A DNA stretch of 64,000 nt from Caldalkalibacillus salinus (lineage in GTDB: Bacteria; Bacillota; Bacilli; Caldalkalibacillales; JCM-10596), in the NCBI RefSeq assembly GCF_016745835.1, contig NZ_JAERVL010000004.1:355876-419875 (forward strand), written 5' to 3'. This document shows positions 26,352-36,576 of the stretch, one piece after another; position 1 is the first letter of the stretch; every line of letters starts with the position of its first letter. Position numbers and translations under genes: made by a program. Under the pieces are notes generated by a model. It was not told the origin of the DNA, did not search any database, and saw only the letters and a list, made by a program, of their open reading frames with translations.

Positions 26352-26380
26352 ACTATACAATCACGTACAAATAAAGTTAA
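26352..26380 (-). promoter_or_regulatory. promoter P2 of SLH gene A
   Basis: On the minus strand TTAACT and TATAGT flank a 17-base spacer containing TTGTACGTGATT, almost the same as promoter P1 at 11476-11504. The rest of the region from 26381 to 26761 holds no gene I can support. Confidence 0.75.
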
Positions 26381-26761
26381 AACTTAAATATTTAACAAAT
26401 AAAAACAATTTATAGTGTATAAATAACGTGTAGTATGTTGCAACAATGCTGGGAAAACGGGACTGTATGATCGTTATGATAGAACGGCTTGTAATAGACG
26501 TAAGTTGAAAAAGATTAATGAAGGATCTGAAAAACGTTTGTTATTTGGAACGAAAACGTACGGTAGGGGCGGATTTACGTTGTTGAATCAAATAATATGG
26601 TAGTATGGATATTAATGGGGAAATTGACTGAGGAGATTGATAGATTAATCATGATAGTTCCTTTTAAGGTAGATCACTTTACTAGATGGTATAAAAATAC
26701 ATGGGGCAAGATATAAGCATTCTGCTAGAGGTGAGGTCATTATTAGAAGGAGGGGTACACC

Positions 26762-26968
26762 TTGGGTGACCGTAAGCATATAGCGATTTTATTTTATACC
26801 CTTTTACTGATTGTCTCAGTAGCATTTATATTAGAACACTTTGGGTACAAAATTATTTATGTGACAAACATTTTTATACCTTACGTAACAAAATATATAC
26901 TCCCTTGGGTTGCATTGTATTGGTTTATTAGATTCGTTAAATCGAATGAGATCAAACGTAAAAACTAA
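26762..26968 (+). CDS. small membrane protein, 68 residues
   Basis: Two predicted helices (about 7-25 and 36-60) with a basic C-terminus NEIKRKN, so both ends are probably cytosolic. The TTG start at 26762 lies 6 bases after AAGGAGGGG, a very strong site. Not recognised; no close neighbour suggests a role. Confidence 0.6.
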   Translation: MGDRKHIAILFYTLLLIVSVAFILEHFGYKIIYVTNIFIPYVTKYILPWVALYWFIRFVKSNEIKRKN

Positions 26969-27377
26969 ATACACCAGCATCAACAGTTATATGGTGTACA
27001 ACCGATAAAAACGATGGGAAAATTAGGATGAAAGTCGCACTGCACTAATCAAAAAAGTAGTGAGATAGAGATTGAAGGTTTAATTTTATATCAGTGACCC
27101 TTACTCATAAGTGATCATTAAAAACACTCTATTAAAAGTAGCCTAAGTAACAAAACGTTTTATCTGTAAGGTAACTTTTTATTTCTGTAAGCGTCGGAAT
27201 ATTTAGAGGAATATTTGACTAACAATAAGACAATAGTTGACATTTTTTGCTCATTCTTTTCAAGATGAATGTTTCCTATGCTATAATAAAAACTGTTGCT
27301 GGTAAATTCTTGGCGACTGTTTGTGGTTCTGTTTTTTCATTACATATACACGCAAAATAGAAATCAAAGGTGACGTC
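26969..27377. other. intergenic region before the CocE hydrolase
   Basis: AT-rich, with no coding frame that I can support. TATAAT near 27282 may be the -10 of the following gene; a TTGACA at about 27237 is too far from it to act as the -35. Confidence 0.4.
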
Positions 27378-29648
27378 ATGACACAAGGAAAACTACTGAT
27401 TAGCTTTGCATTAGCACTCACACTTCTTTTTATGATTGAAGAAGATATTGAATTCTCTTCCTTACACTCACAGGTTACGGGGAGCATACATAGCAGTGAA
27501 CAAATAGGATACGGGACAGAGGATAGACAATGGGTTCTTACACAGCAAACCCCAAAATCAAAGACAGGCTACCCTGTGAAAGTGACGGAGGAAGTCAGTA
27601 TCCCCATGCGTGATGGTGTTATCCTAAAGGGACGCTTGTTCCTCCCCGAGTATAAGCGGGGCCCTTTTCCTACTATCGTACAACTTAACGGTTACGGACA
27701 TGATCGAACAGACGTAGCTGATCGTGAACACATGCTATATAATCTTGTTGAACGAGGATATGCTGCATTACATGTCAGTCTTCGCGGAGTTGGAAGTTCA
27801 GAAGGAGAAAGTAACTTATTCAATCAATATGGACAAGACGGTTACGATGTCATTGAATGGGCAGCCGCTCAACCTTGGAGTGATGGCCATGTAGGAACAG
27901 TGGGTATATCTTTATTGGGCATTAGCCAGTGGTTAGCAGCCAAGGAACTTCCCCCTAGCCTAAAAGCCATTAGCCCGATTGCAGCCTGTGCAGATTGCTA
28001 TTCTTATTTATGGTATCCAGGGGGCATGCTACCAGGTCCAGGCCGAGAGGGAAGAACCGAATATTCCTTTGCCTTGGAACACCGCAACTTAGACGAATGG
28101 TGGCGTGAACGAACAGTCTTAGAGAAGGACATACAAGCGATGACTGATCAAGGGATTGCACCACTTGTATCTGGTGGTTGGAACGATTACATCACACCTG
28201 GTAATATCAGAGCATTTAAACAAATAAGGGCAACGGGAGGCGAAGGAAAGCTCATTATTGGACCGCAAGCTCACCGTTATTTAACAAACGTTCAGCCCTA
28301 TGACTTTGAAATTTATCAGACGCTGTGGTTTGATCATCACCTTAAAGGCGTCGATAATGGCATTGACCAAGAAGATCGAGTCCTAATATATGTCCAGGGC
28401 CCTGATCGATGGCGTTTTGAAAAAGATTGGCCCATACCAGACGCTAACGATGTGGAACTTTACCTGACGGATTCTAAAAGTGGATCGATTGAAAGTATCA
28501 ATGACGGTTCATTACAGCCAGAGCTTCCCGCACAAAAAAATGTGTCAGATCAATATACATATGATCCCGATTTAGGTCCTTTTTTACCTGCATTATTAAG
28601 CTCCTCTAGGCGCTTAGACATTGATCAGTCTTCGTATGAAGCTCAAACATTGACTTGGACAACAGACCCACTGGCTGTATCCACGGAGGTCACAGGGAGT
28701 ATCAAACTTCAATTTTGGGCTAGTGCGAATGTCGAGGATACAGATTTCGTTGTTCAGGTAACAGACGTTGCCCCAGATGGGACTTCACGGCAGGTCACAA
28801 CCGGCTATCTTAATGCGTCTAGAGCCGAATCTGTCAGTGACCCTACGCCGTTGGAGCCTGGACAAGCACAGCAGTATACGATGGAAATATTGCCTACATC
28901 TTACGTATTCCAAGCCGGTCACCGAATACGTTTAAGCCTAGCTGGCGGGGCTAAACCTTTGGACAATCAAAGATATGCGCAGGGCCCTGGTTTACATCCA
29001 ACCCCAGCTGAAGTTGAGATCCATCAGGGCATCGATTACCCGTCATCTGTTGTGTTCCCTGTCATTGGGAACGAGGATATCTGGACAACTGAGGATACTT
29101 TTGCAGACGTACCAGACAGCCATCCGTTTTTTCATGAAATTACAACATTAGCCCATCGTGGGTTGATCAATGGGCGTAGCAGCACAAAGTATGTGCCAGA
29201 TGGCTTTTTGTCTCGAGCCGAGCTATCGGCTTTACTTGTACGTGCGTTCAGTTTAGAACAAGAAAGTGAGACACTACCATTTACAGATGTGGACGCAGCC
29301 AAGTGGTATGCCAAGCCGGTTAGCGTTGCCTATCGTCACGGTTTAGTGCAAGGGGTCAGCACTCGACGTTTTGAACCTCACCAAGATGTGACCCGTGAAC
29401 AAGCCTTTACCATAGTCGCCAGGGCTATAAAGGATCAAGAATATACACAAGACCTCAGCGAGGAAGTTATAGCTAGTATACTATCCCGAGTACAGGATAT
29501 AGAATATCTTAGCGATTATGCGCGCGAAGGTGTGGCCAGCCTATTAAATGCCGAGATCATTGACGTCGAGGCAAGTGGGTTACTACGCCCTAGGGAAGCG
29601 ATCACCCGGGCAGAAGTGGCACAGTTCCTATATCGTTCTTTGTCTTAA
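27378..29648 (+). CDS. CocE/NonD-type X-Pro dipeptidyl-peptidase-like hydrolase with SLH anchor
   Basis: About 756 residues, exported. A signal-like hydrophobic N-terminus is followed by the S15 peptidase/CocE alpha/beta-hydrolase domain (about 60-360): nucleophile Ser in GISLLG, Asp in WNDYITP, His in PQAHRY. A C-terminal X-Pro/CocE jelly-roll domain follows (about 380-570). The last 190 residues form three SLH modules (FADVPDSHPF, FTDVDAAKWYA, QDIEYLSDYA) that tie the enzyme to the cell wall. It may hydrolyse peptides, esters or acylated amino compounds outside the cell. ATG 27378 follows AAAGGTGACG; an upstream frame from 27321 has no site. A hydrolase with a C-terminal SLH anchor is an unusual fusion. 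Confidence 0.88.
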   Translation: MTQGKLLISFALALTLLFMIEEDIEFSSLHSQVTGSIHSSEQIGYGTEDRQWVLTQQTPKSKTGYPVKVTEEVSIPMRDGVILKGRLFLPEYKRGPFPTIVQLNGYGHDRTDVADREHMLYNLVERGYAALHVSLRGVGSSEGESNLFNQYGQDGYDVIEWAAAQPWSDGHVGTVGISLLGISQWLAAKELPPSLKAISPIAACADCYSYLWYPGGMLPGPGREGRTEYSFALEHRNLDEWWRERTVLEKDIQAMTDQGIAPLVSGGWNDYITPGNIRAFKQIRATGGEGKLIIGPQAHRYLTNVQPYDFEIYQTLWFDHHLKGVDNGIDQEDRVLIYVQGPDRWRFEKDWPIPDANDVELYLTDSKSGSIESINDGSLQPELPAQKNVSDQYTYDPDLGPFLPALLSSSRRLDIDQSSYEAQTLTWTTDPLAVSTEVTGSIKLQFWASANVEDTDFVVQVTDVAPDGTSRQVTTGYLNASRAESVSDPTPLEPGQAQQYTMEILPTSYVFQAGHRIRLSLAGGAKPLDNQRYAQGPGLHPTPAEVEIHQGIDYPSSVVFPVIGNEDIWTTEDTFADVPDSHPFFHEITTLAHRGLINGRSSTKYVPDGFLSRAELSALLVRAFSLEQESETLPFTDVDAAKWYAKPVSVAYRHGLVQGVSTRRFEPHQDVTREQAFTIVARAIKDQEYTQDLSEEVIASILSRVQDIEYLSDYAREGVASLLNAEIIDVEASGLLRPREAITRAEVAQFLYRSLS

Positions 29649-29707
29649 CGAGTCTTGCTTTAACTAACGTCAAAAGGGAACCTGTACTCCTCGTAATGTG
29701 GTCTTAA

Positions 29708-29749
29708 GGGTCTCTAGAACCATACATACTGGTCTAGAGGCCCTTTTTG
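29708..29749 (+). terminator. terminator after the CocE hydrolase
   Basis: GGGTCTCTAGA and TCTAGAGGCCC pair around a 14-base loop, then TTTTTG. Confidence 0.85.
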
Positions 29750-30252
29750 TTTTGGTTTGTATCATCGACAACGATTGAGGCTTGCCGGCATATTAAACTT
29801 AAACTTTGCAATATAGTACACCTGTAACATGACTTAAAAACTAGTCCTATGTACTTATAGAAATGAAATTAAATGACTTGAGTACAGGTAAACGTTAGGT
29901 TAATTTTTGTAGATAAAAAATAACCAAAATACTACAGAAGATATATTTGAAAAAAATACAATTATTATCATGACATGGATAAAATTTCATGGTAAAATAC
30001 ACCTTGTGTCAAAAATTGGGTTATTTCAACAGTTTTTGATAATTATATATTCTATTTTGGATGCAACTTTTTCTTCTTTGAACTCAATCGTATAACGCTC
30101 TATTCACGAACTACGTCTTGGTTTGGAAGATAAATTAACAGAATGGGAGTAGGGTGGGCGTAAGTAAAAATGAAGTAGAAGGGAGAATGGGATAAAAAAA
30201 TTACTCATGAAGTTAAATTTTATGCACAAAAATGAAGTGGGGGAATGACAAA
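29750..30252. other. AT-rich intergenic region
   Basis: About 500 bases without a supportable gene. Short inverted words (ACACCTGT / ACAGGT) about 75 bases apart are the only structure seen. Some of it is probably the long leader of the next gene. Confidence 0.4.
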
Positions 30253-30813
30253 ATGAAAAAAATCTTAGGTTTACTAGTGATTATGATGTTAGTATTTGGT
30301 TTAGTGGCGTGTGGAGAATCTGACATTGAGCCCGTAGATAATGATACTACTGATACAGAAACAGATACAGATGAAAGCGAAGGAACTGATGAGGCAGGTA
30401 ATGAAGAGGGCTCAGAGGAAACGGCAAATACACAAAACCTAGCAGTGGGAGATACCGTTAACTTTAATGGTTTACTCGTTACGGTTAATTCAGTAGAGTA
30501 CAGTCAGGGAAATGATTTTGAATCTCCAAGTGAAGACGTTTTCCTAGTTGTTGACGTCAGTATAGAAAATGAAACTGATGAATCTGAGAACATTTCTTCT
30601 ATGTTGATGACTGAATTAGTTGATCCAGAAGGGTATTCTTATGACATTACGATTTATACTGACGCTCAGGGGAGCTTAGATGGAGAAGTTGGACCTGGTC
30701 GAACAATGAGAGGGCAAGTGGCATTCGATGTGCCCGACCATGAGTCTTATGAATTTATTTTTAGTGATCCATTCCAATCTGGGCAGGCCATTTGGCAAAT
30801 AGAAAAAGAATAA
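30253..30813 (+). CDS. DUF4352 lipoprotein
   Basis: A 186-residue membrane-anchored lipoprotein: lipobox LVAC, an extreme Asp/Glu/Thr linker of about 45 residues, then a DUF4352 immunoglobulin-like domain (AVGDTVNFNGLLVTVNSVEY ... FLVVDVSIEN). Members are surface or stress lipoproteins of unknown role. The ATG at 30253 precedes MKKILGLLVIMM and follows GGGGGAATGAC; an upstream ATG at 30232 lacks a site. Confidence 0.85.
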   Translation: MKKILGLLVIMMLVFGLVACGESDIEPVDNDTTDTETDTDESEGTDEAGNEEGSEETANTQNLAVGDTVNFNGLLVTVNSVEYSQGNDFESPSEDVFLVVDVSIENETDESENISSMLMTELVDPEGYSYDITIYTDAQGSLDGEVGPGRTMRGQVAFDVPDHESYEFIFSDPFQSGQAIWQIEKE

Positions 30814-30846
30814 TAGGTAAGGACAGGAATAGATAACCTTATTTCA

Positions 30847-30873
30847 GCCGACTCTTATCCTTATAGAGTCGGC
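30847..30873 (+). terminator. terminator after the DUF4352 gene
   Basis: GCCGACTC and GAGTCGGC form a perfect 8-bp stem with an 11-base loop; the T-run after it is weak. A second small stem at 30954-30969, GAGCC/GGCTC, faces the other strand and may end the acetyltransferase gene. Confidence 0.6.
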
Positions 30874-30993
30874 GTATTTATGAAAGTCATACACTGATAT
30901 TTGTTTGTTTTTTTACTCATAGTAAATCGATTATGTACAGCCCCGACATAAAGGAGCCATCTACGGCTCTAATAAAAATACCTCTTATAGGAC

Positions 30994-31458
30994 TCACATG
31001 TTTAGGCCTTGATAGCCACCTGTTTTATCCTTTTCCCACACCATAACATATTCACTTTCAGCAGTGGGCTCATCGATTGTGTCTGCTTCAATTCTAAATC
31101 CGTTTTTGAGATAAAAATGAATGGCATTTTTATTTTTCTGATACACTTTCAATTCAATCATGTCCTGCTTTTGCTTAATATAACGAAGTAATTGTTTTCC
31201 GTAACCCTTCTTTTGCTTTTTAATATCCACAAACAACGCTGCTAAATAGTGATCAACCATGGAGACAAAACCCAGGATGTGATCTCTTTCATGAATCACA
31301 AACGTGTCAGCCATCGGAAGATACGTTGTTTTCATATCTATTTTCTTAGATTCCCAGTAATCTGGGCTAATAAAGTCGTGTGCAGCGACACTCCCCTCAA
31401 CCCAGATGTCTATCACTTGATCCATATCTTTATTGTTTAACCGTCTGATCTCCACCAT
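30994..31458 (-). CDS. GNAT N-acetyltransferase
   Basis: A 154-residue acetyl-CoA-dependent acetyltransferase. The acetyl-CoA motif is KKQKKGYGKQLLRYI (R/Q-x-x-G-x-G/A form), followed by the LKVYQKNKNAIHFYLKNGF motif B. It resembles E. coli YjaB and related enzymes. ATG 31458 follows AAAGGTGGGA. The substrate is unknown; no operon partner is present. Confidence 0.9.
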   Translation of the reverse strand: MVEIRRLNNKDMDQVIDIWVEGSVAAHDFISPDYWESKKIDMKTTYLPMADTFVIHERDHILGFVSMVDHYLAALFVDIKKQKKGYGKQLLRYIKQKQDMIELKVYQKNKNAIHFYLKNGFRIEADTIDEPTAESEYVMVWEKDKTGGYQGLNM

Positions 31459-31694
31459 ATTCCCACCTTTAAAGTATTCTGCTTACCGTAAAATATAATG
31501 ATCCTTGACATGGCATCGTCCACATGACGACGTCAGTATAGTCCACCATAAAGGGCAAATGTCCTCTCATAAGTTTAAATGATATGAGCGAAAAAAGCTG
31601 TTTTTTTTAAAAGAAAAAATATAATATATATATCAAATGATGATCAACAGTGTGTTCATGACCATTGATTCATATCAATGAAAGGGTGTTAACA

Positions 31695-34340
31695 ATGACA
31701 TCATCGGTTCTATATTTTGAAGAGCTGGACCAGTCAAGTCTTCCACTTGTGGGAGGAAAGGGAGCGAACCTCGCTGAAATGACCAAAGCTGGGTTCCCGG
31801 TCCCAGAAGGATTTTGTATCACAACACAGGCTTATAAAGCATTAATATCCAGTAGTCCGGAAATGAACAAGCTATTAAAAGAATTAAATACCATGAACAC
31901 AAATGACTTACAGCATTTAAGACACCTAGGAAAAAGCATACGTGAACATATCGAACATCTAGAAATGCCGTCACAACTCCGGGACGATATAATTGAAGCT
32001 TGGAAGAAAACAGGCGAAGAATATCCCTATGCCGTAAGATCCAGTGCAACAGCGGAAGACTTGCCAACGGCATCCTTTGCAGGACAACAGGATACGTACT
32101 TAAATGTCTACGGAGAAAAGGAACTATTATATTATGTTCGCAATTGCTGGGCCTCTCTTTTTACAGATCGTGCTATTGCCTATCGAGCCAAAAATAAGTT
32201 TAACCATGATCAGGTTCATTTATCGGTCGTCGTACAACGCATGGTCCAACCTGATATTTCAGGTGTTATGTTTACAGCTGATCCGACAACTGGACATCGA
32301 CATGTCACCTCTATTGATGCAAGCTTTGGCTTAGGGGAAGCCATTGTTTCAGGTATCGTATCTGCAGACCTATATAAAGTAAAATCAGGAGAAATCATCA
32401 GTAAGAGGGTGTCAGAAAAGAAAATAGCGGTATTGCCGCTTACAAACGGTGGAACTGAAACTAAACCGATCCCTATAGAGCAACAGAAAAAGCAGGCTTT
32501 ATCTGATCAATTGATTATAGAATTGGCTAAGCTTGGTAAGAAAATAGAAAATCATTACGGGTCTCCACAGGATATTGAGTTCTGTGTAGAAGGGGAGGAA
32601 ATGTTCATTGTCCAAAGCCGTCCCATTACATCCCTGTATCCATTACCTGATCTACCCCAGCAACCGTTACATGTGTTAGTATCATTAGGTCATATTCAAA
32701 TGATGACCGATGCGATGAAGCCGTTAGGCATATCTGTATTTAAAACGATAGCCCCAAAACCGTTTTTACAGGAATCGGGTGGAAGACTTTTTATAGACCC
32801 AACATCCATACTGCAAACGAAATGGGGAAGAAAAATACTCCCTATTATATTAAATAACATGGATGAATCAATGAGTAGAGCAGTAGAAGCATTTATACAG
32901 CGTCCTGAATTTAGAAAGATTCCCGCCGAAAAAAAGCCGCTAAGACCTAAATTACGACTACTACGCCCGATCTTGAAGGACGTTTTCCTGAAGTTATTTA
33001 AACATGACCCAAGCTTAGCTAAAGCTCAAGTAGAGACTGTCATGGAGAAAGTGGCGCATACCGTTTCAAATGATCTGAATAGTCAAACAGGCGTGTCTCG
33101 CATAGAAGAGGTTAAGAACCAATTAGAACAAGTGGTTGGTCACGTTTCTAAAATTGTGGCTAATCCTATCACATTAATGATAACGACCAGAGTCTTACGA
33201 AAAATGTTGTTCCGGATCACTGAGAGTGACTATGAATTTAATCAATTGACGAAATCCCTGCCCGGGAACATCATGAGTGAGATGGGGCTCGAGTTAGGAG
33301 ATTTAGCCGATTCGCTCCGGGATTCACCAGAAGTAGAGGAGTATTTAAAATCTGCAAAAGACGAAACCTTTTATGAAGGATTATTAATGGTTCAGGGTGG
33401 TGACGCCTTTAAGGAATCTTTTGAAGCTTTTATTGAAAAATACGGGATGCGATGTGCTGGAGAAATCGATATCACAAGACCACGTTGGAGAGAAAAGCCC
33501 ACCCTTATGGTATCGACGATTTTAGGACATAAACGTAACTTAAAACCGAATGAGCATAGAGCTAAATACGAGCAAGGATTAAAAGAGGTGGCAGAGGCAA
33601 GGCGAAGCGTTTTTCAAAAAATGGGTCATAAAGGATTAAATAAAATAAAGAAAAAGTTCATGGCACGGCTCATAGAGGTTTACCGTCACATGGGTGGATT
33701 AAGGGAACACCATAAGCATTTAATAACGATCGTATTAGATGATTGCAAGCAGGCCTTACTAAATGAAGCCAACACAATGGTGAAAAAAGGAATACTTCTA
33801 GAAACAGAGGATATCTATTATTTGACTCTAGATGAATTAATTGAGTTGGCCACAGGAACGTTTGAGCAAAATGTCGAATCCCTTGTGAAAAAACGTAAAG
33901 AACATGATGCGTGGTGCCAAACTTTAAATCAGCCGAGAGTGATGACAAGCGAAGGTGAGATTATAACTGGAACTGTTAGAGAAGGTGACTTTCCTGAGGG
34001 GGCTCTTGTTGGCAATCCCGTATCAGGTGGTGTGGTCGAAGGGAGGGCACGGGTAGTATATAAGCCAGAGGAAGCAAATTTGAACGAGGGTGAAATATTA
34101 ATTGCCAATCATACGGATCCAGGGTGGACACCTTTATTCCAAACGGCCAAGGCGTTAGTAACTGAGGTTGGAGGCTTAATGACGCATGGCTCAGTTGTAG
34201 CGAGAGAATATGGGATTCCAGCTGTTGTCGGTATTGATGATGCAATGCAGAAAATAAAGGATGGTCAATGGATTCGTGTTGACGGCGATCATGGATTTGT
34301 AGAAATTATAACAGATGAAAATGATCATAAAAGAACCTAA
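31695..34340 (+). CDS. rph: rifampin phosphotransferase-like / PEP synthase-like enzyme
   Basis: An 881-residue cytosolic enzyme with an N-terminal ATP-binding domain (VGGKGANLAEM, YAVRSSATAEDLP, SIDASFGLGEA), a central helical domain and a C-terminal swivelling His domain. The phosphorylated His lies in GGLMTHGSVVAREYGIPAVVGI. Rifampin phosphotransferases have MTHG here, whereas true phosphoenolpyruvate synthases have a Cys-His pair. The central segment QMMTDAMKPLG, then GGRLFID, also matches the rifampin-binding region of Rph. It should move a phosphate from ATP to rifamycin, giving intrinsic resistance. ATG 31695 follows GAAAGGGTG. The alternative is a PEP synthase of other function. Confidence 0.8.
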   Translation: MTSSVLYFEELDQSSLPLVGGKGANLAEMTKAGFPVPEGFCITTQAYKALISSSPEMNKLLKELNTMNTNDLQHLRHLGKSIREHIEHLEMPSQLRDDIIEAWKKTGEEYPYAVRSSATAEDLPTASFAGQQDTYLNVYGEKELLYYVRNCWASLFTDRAIAYRAKNKFNHDQVHLSVVVQRMVQPDISGVMFTADPTTGHRHVTSIDASFGLGEAIVSGIVSADLYKVKSGEIISKRVSEKKIAVLPLTNGGTETKPIPIEQQKKQALSDQLIIELAKLGKKIENHYGSPQDIEFCVEGEEMFIVQSRPITSLYPLPDLPQQPLHVLVSLGHIQMMTDAMKPLGISVFKTIAPKPFLQESGGRLFIDPTSILQTKWGRKILPIILNNMDESMSRAVEAFIQRPEFRKIPAEKKPLRPKLRLLRPILKDVFLKLFKHDPSLAKAQVETVMEKVAHTVSNDLNSQTGVSRIEEVKNQLEQVVGHVSKIVANPITLMITTRVLRKMLFRITESDYEFNQLTKSLPGNIMSEMGLELGDLADSLRDSPEVEEYLKSAKDETFYEGLLMVQGGDAFKESFEAFIEKYGMRCAGEIDITRPRWREKPTLMVSTILGHKRNLKPNEHRAKYEQGLKEVAEARRSVFQKMGHKGLNKIKKKFMARLIEVYRHMGGLREHHKHLITIVLDDCKQALLNEANTMVKKGILLETEDIYYLTLDELIELATGTFEQNVESLVKKRKEHDAWCQTLNQPRVMTSEGEIITGTVREGDFPEGALVGNPVSGGVVEGRARVVYKPEEANLNEGEILIANHTDPGWTPLFQTAKALVTEVGGLMTHGSVVAREYGIPAVVGIDDAMQKIKDGQWIRVDGDHGFVEIITDENDHKRT

Positions 34341-34356
34341 CGGAATCCGTTAGGTT
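34334..34356. terminator. palindrome after the rph-like gene
   Basis: AACCTAACGGA-A-TCCGTTAGGTT is a perfect 11-bp stem that includes the stop codon and ends in TTTC. It probably terminates or protects the transcript. Confidence 0.65.
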
Positions 34357-34408
34357 TCAGACTGTAGAATACCTTTTCTAAATTTAAGGTTTAAGGTTCA
34401 ATAGGATA

Positions 34409-35389
34409 TTATATGATGTCCCCATTCAAAATGGAATTTCTGACAATAACATAGTCGACATGACGAATGGCATCCAATTTATTTCCTCCCGCGTAAGATA
34501 TGGAGGATTGAAGGTCCTGTTCCATTTCAGTCAGCGTATCTTTTAAGTGGCCTTTATATGCCACATGCATTTTTTTACCTTCAACATTTTTGTGCTCACC
34601 TTTTTGGAATTCGGAAGCTGAACCAAAGTATTCCTTATAAAGTTTGCCGTCTATTTCCACCGTCTCGCCAGGGGATTCTTCATGTCCAGCAAATAATGAC
34701 CCAATCATGACCATTGATGCACCGAATCTGACGGACTTCGCGATATCACCATGTGTACGAATCCCACCATCGGCGATAATCGGCTTACTTGCTGCCTTTG
34801 CACACCATCTCAGTGCCGCAAGTTGCCAACCCCCTGTTCCAAATCCAGTCTTAATTTTAGTGATACATACTTTTCCAGGCCCAATGCCCACTTTTGTTGC
34901 ATCCGCACCGGCATTTTCTAATTCGCGTACGGCTTCTGGGGTGCCTACATTTCCCGCTATAATAAAGCTCTCAGGGAGATGCTTCTTAATGTGCTGTATC
35001 ATATGGATGACCGCATCTGAATGTCCATGTGCGATATCAATCGTGATATATTCGGGTGACAGGTTTTCGTCTGCTAACTGTTCAATGAACCGGTACTCTT
35101 CTTCTTTAACCCCGACACTGATCGATGCATAAAGCCCGCGGGATTGCATGTCTTTTACAAAAGATAAGCGCTGTTCGGGTTGAAAACGATGCATAATATA
35201 GAAATAATTATTTTCCGCCAGGTTAATGGCAATTTTCTCATCTATAATCGTCTGCATATTCGCAGGTACGATAGGTAATTTAAAAGTCCGACCGCCAAAG
35301 GTCACAGACGTATCACATTCAGATCGACTATTGACAATAGACTTGGCAGGAATTAACTGAACATCTTCATAATCAAATACATGTTCCAT
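34409..35389 (-). CDS. guaC: GMP reductase
   Basis: A 326-residue NADPH-dependent enzyme that converts GMP to IMP in purine salvage. It shows the IMPDH/GMPR barrel: [21 protein letters not shown], the catalytic Cys in [17 protein letters not shown], the phosphate loop [15 protein letters not shown] and the flap region [14 protein letters not shown]. Length fits the Bacillus-type GuaC. ATG 35389 follows TAGGAG. A sigma-A promoter with a possible PurR site lies upstream. Confidence 0.95.
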   Translation of the reverse strand: MEHVFDYEDVQLIPAKSIVNSRSECDTSVTFGGRTFKLPIVPANMQTIIDEKIAINLAENNYFYIMHRFQPEQRLSFVKDMQSRGLYASISVGVKEEEYRFIEQLADENLSPEYITIDIAHGHSDAVIHMIQHIKKHLPESFIIAGNVGTPEAVRELENAGADATKVGIGPGKVCITKIKTGFGTGGWQLAALRWCAKAASKPIIADGGIRTHGDIAKSVRFGASMVMIGSLFAGHEESPGETVEIDGKLYKEYFGSASEFQKGEHKNVEGKKMHVAYKGHLKDTLTEMEQDLQSSISYAGGNKLDAIRHVDYVIVRNSILNGDII

Positions 35390-35463
35390 GTCTATCTACT
35401 CCTATATGAAAAAATTAATCTTGATTCAATCCAATGACGAACCACAAAGCAAGTCACAAGGGA

Positions 35464-35508
35464 AGTATATAACACAAACGATTGAATGTCAAAGAAACAA
35501 AACGTTCG
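35464..35508 (-). promoter_or_regulatory. guaC promoter with possible PurR site
   Basis: On the minus strand TTGACA and TATACT are separated by 17 bases. A CGAAC-containing word (AAAACGAACGTT) lies upstream and CGTTTGTG lies in the spacer. These resemble a degenerate PurBox pair. The promoter call is strong, the PurR site weak. The remainder of 35390-35772 shows no gene. Confidence 0.6.
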
Positions 35509-35772
35509 TTTTATGGTGTCTTTTATTACTTTAATAGTGAAGAAGAGATAGTGAAATAAATGAAATACGAACTTATGAATAAAGATTGGGACAAACAATG
35601 TGATTAAGATAGATGTCGGTGCCGTGCCATTACACCACGCGTTCATAGCCTTCACTACTTAGGGACAAAAGATGTATCGGAGTAAACGAAAATGTGGTAA
35701 TCGTGGACACCTGCAAAAATCATTAAACAAATGAAGGCATGATGCCGTCTAATACATAGGGGGTGATGACTC

Positions 35773-36192
35773 TTGTCTAAACGGTTGAATATAGGCGTAT
35801 TTATTTTGGTTCTAAGCGTATTATTTGTGGTGGCCTGTTCCATTATTTCTACTGATGCTCTTGAGTCGATTGAGGTGTATGAAATGGAGAGTTTTTCTGA
35901 CGTTAAAGCAGATTCCTCCGTTGTTATTACAGACCCTGACGACATGAAGACTTTACAAAAAGCTGTTAACAGGGCCAGTAAACAGCCAGGTGTCGTAGAC
36001 ATGGTGGAACCTCAATACAAGGTGGTGCTTGGAGAGGACACTTATTTTCTGTGGCTGAGTGAAACATTGGGGACGGTTATGAATACTGAAGACACTCATA
36101 CGATTTATTCCCTTTCTTCTAAGTCAGCGAAGCAAGTGCAGGAGATAATCGCAGACGCGTTCATTCAAGATAAAAATAATCATGGTGAATGA
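35773..36192 (+). CDS. small lipoprotein of unknown function
   Basis: A 139-residue lipoprotein: hydrophobic N-terminus with lipobox FVVAC, then a soluble domain of about 110 residues (DPDDMKTLQKAVNRASKQPGVVDMVEPQYKVVL ... FLWLSETLGTVM). Similar short lipoproteins are common in Bacillus, but I cannot name the family. TTG 35773 follows GGGGGTGAT by 5 bases. Confidence 0.7.
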   Translation: MSKRLNIGVFILVLSVLFVVACSIISTDALESIEVYEMESFSDVKADSSVVITDPDDMKTLQKAVNRASKQPGVVDMVEPQYKVVLGEDTYFLWLSETLGTVMNTEDTHTIYSLSSKSAKQVQEIIADAFIQDKNNHGE

Positions 36193-36246
36193 TTGCTCAG
36201 GTGACTCGCCTAGATGACAGAAACTATCATAATAGAAGCCTTTCAT

Positions 36247-36576
36247 TTAATGACGAGGCGCTAATAACATGACAGAGACGCCTAAAAGACATATACTAGC
36301 ACCAACCCAATCATATAGGTCTGGTGTTTTTTTATCTATTCCCCATCCCCACAAAACAGAAAGAATGATAAAAACGCCTCCATAAGCAGCATAAACTCTC
36401 CCGAATGTCGGAAATGATTGAAAGGTGGCAATAACCCCATATAAAGCTAAAGCTACACATCCAAATAGACCTAAGTAAACGGCCTTACCTTCCCGTAGCC
36501 ATAACCATATAAGGTAACCCCCACCTATTTCTGCTATTCCCGCGAAAAAGAATAATAATATGGTTTTAATGATCAT
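36247..36576 (-). CDS. YnfA-family small membrane protein
   Basis: A 109-residue four-helix membrane protein of the UPF0060/YnfA family: [53 protein letters not shown]. Members are related to small multidrug resistance exporters. It overlaps the upstream MerR gene by 4 bases, so regulator and putative exporter form an operon. Confidence 0.9.
   Translation of the reverse strand: MIIKTILLFFFAGIAEIGGGYLIWLWLREGKAVYLGLFGCVALALYGVIATFQSFPTFGRVYAAYGGVFIILSVLWGWGIDKKTPDLYDWVGASICLLGVSVMLLAPRH

Noticed and set aside
26615..26716. 33-codon frame MGKLTEEIDR...
   Set aside because: No ribosome site and no support other than being open.
29940..30000. Possible Fur box near TTATTATCATGACATGG
   Set aside because: Too few matches to the 19-base consensus and no iron gene follows.
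34644..35132. Plus-strand 162-codon frame inside guaC
   Set aside because: It is antisense to a highly conserved GMP reductase and has no family features.
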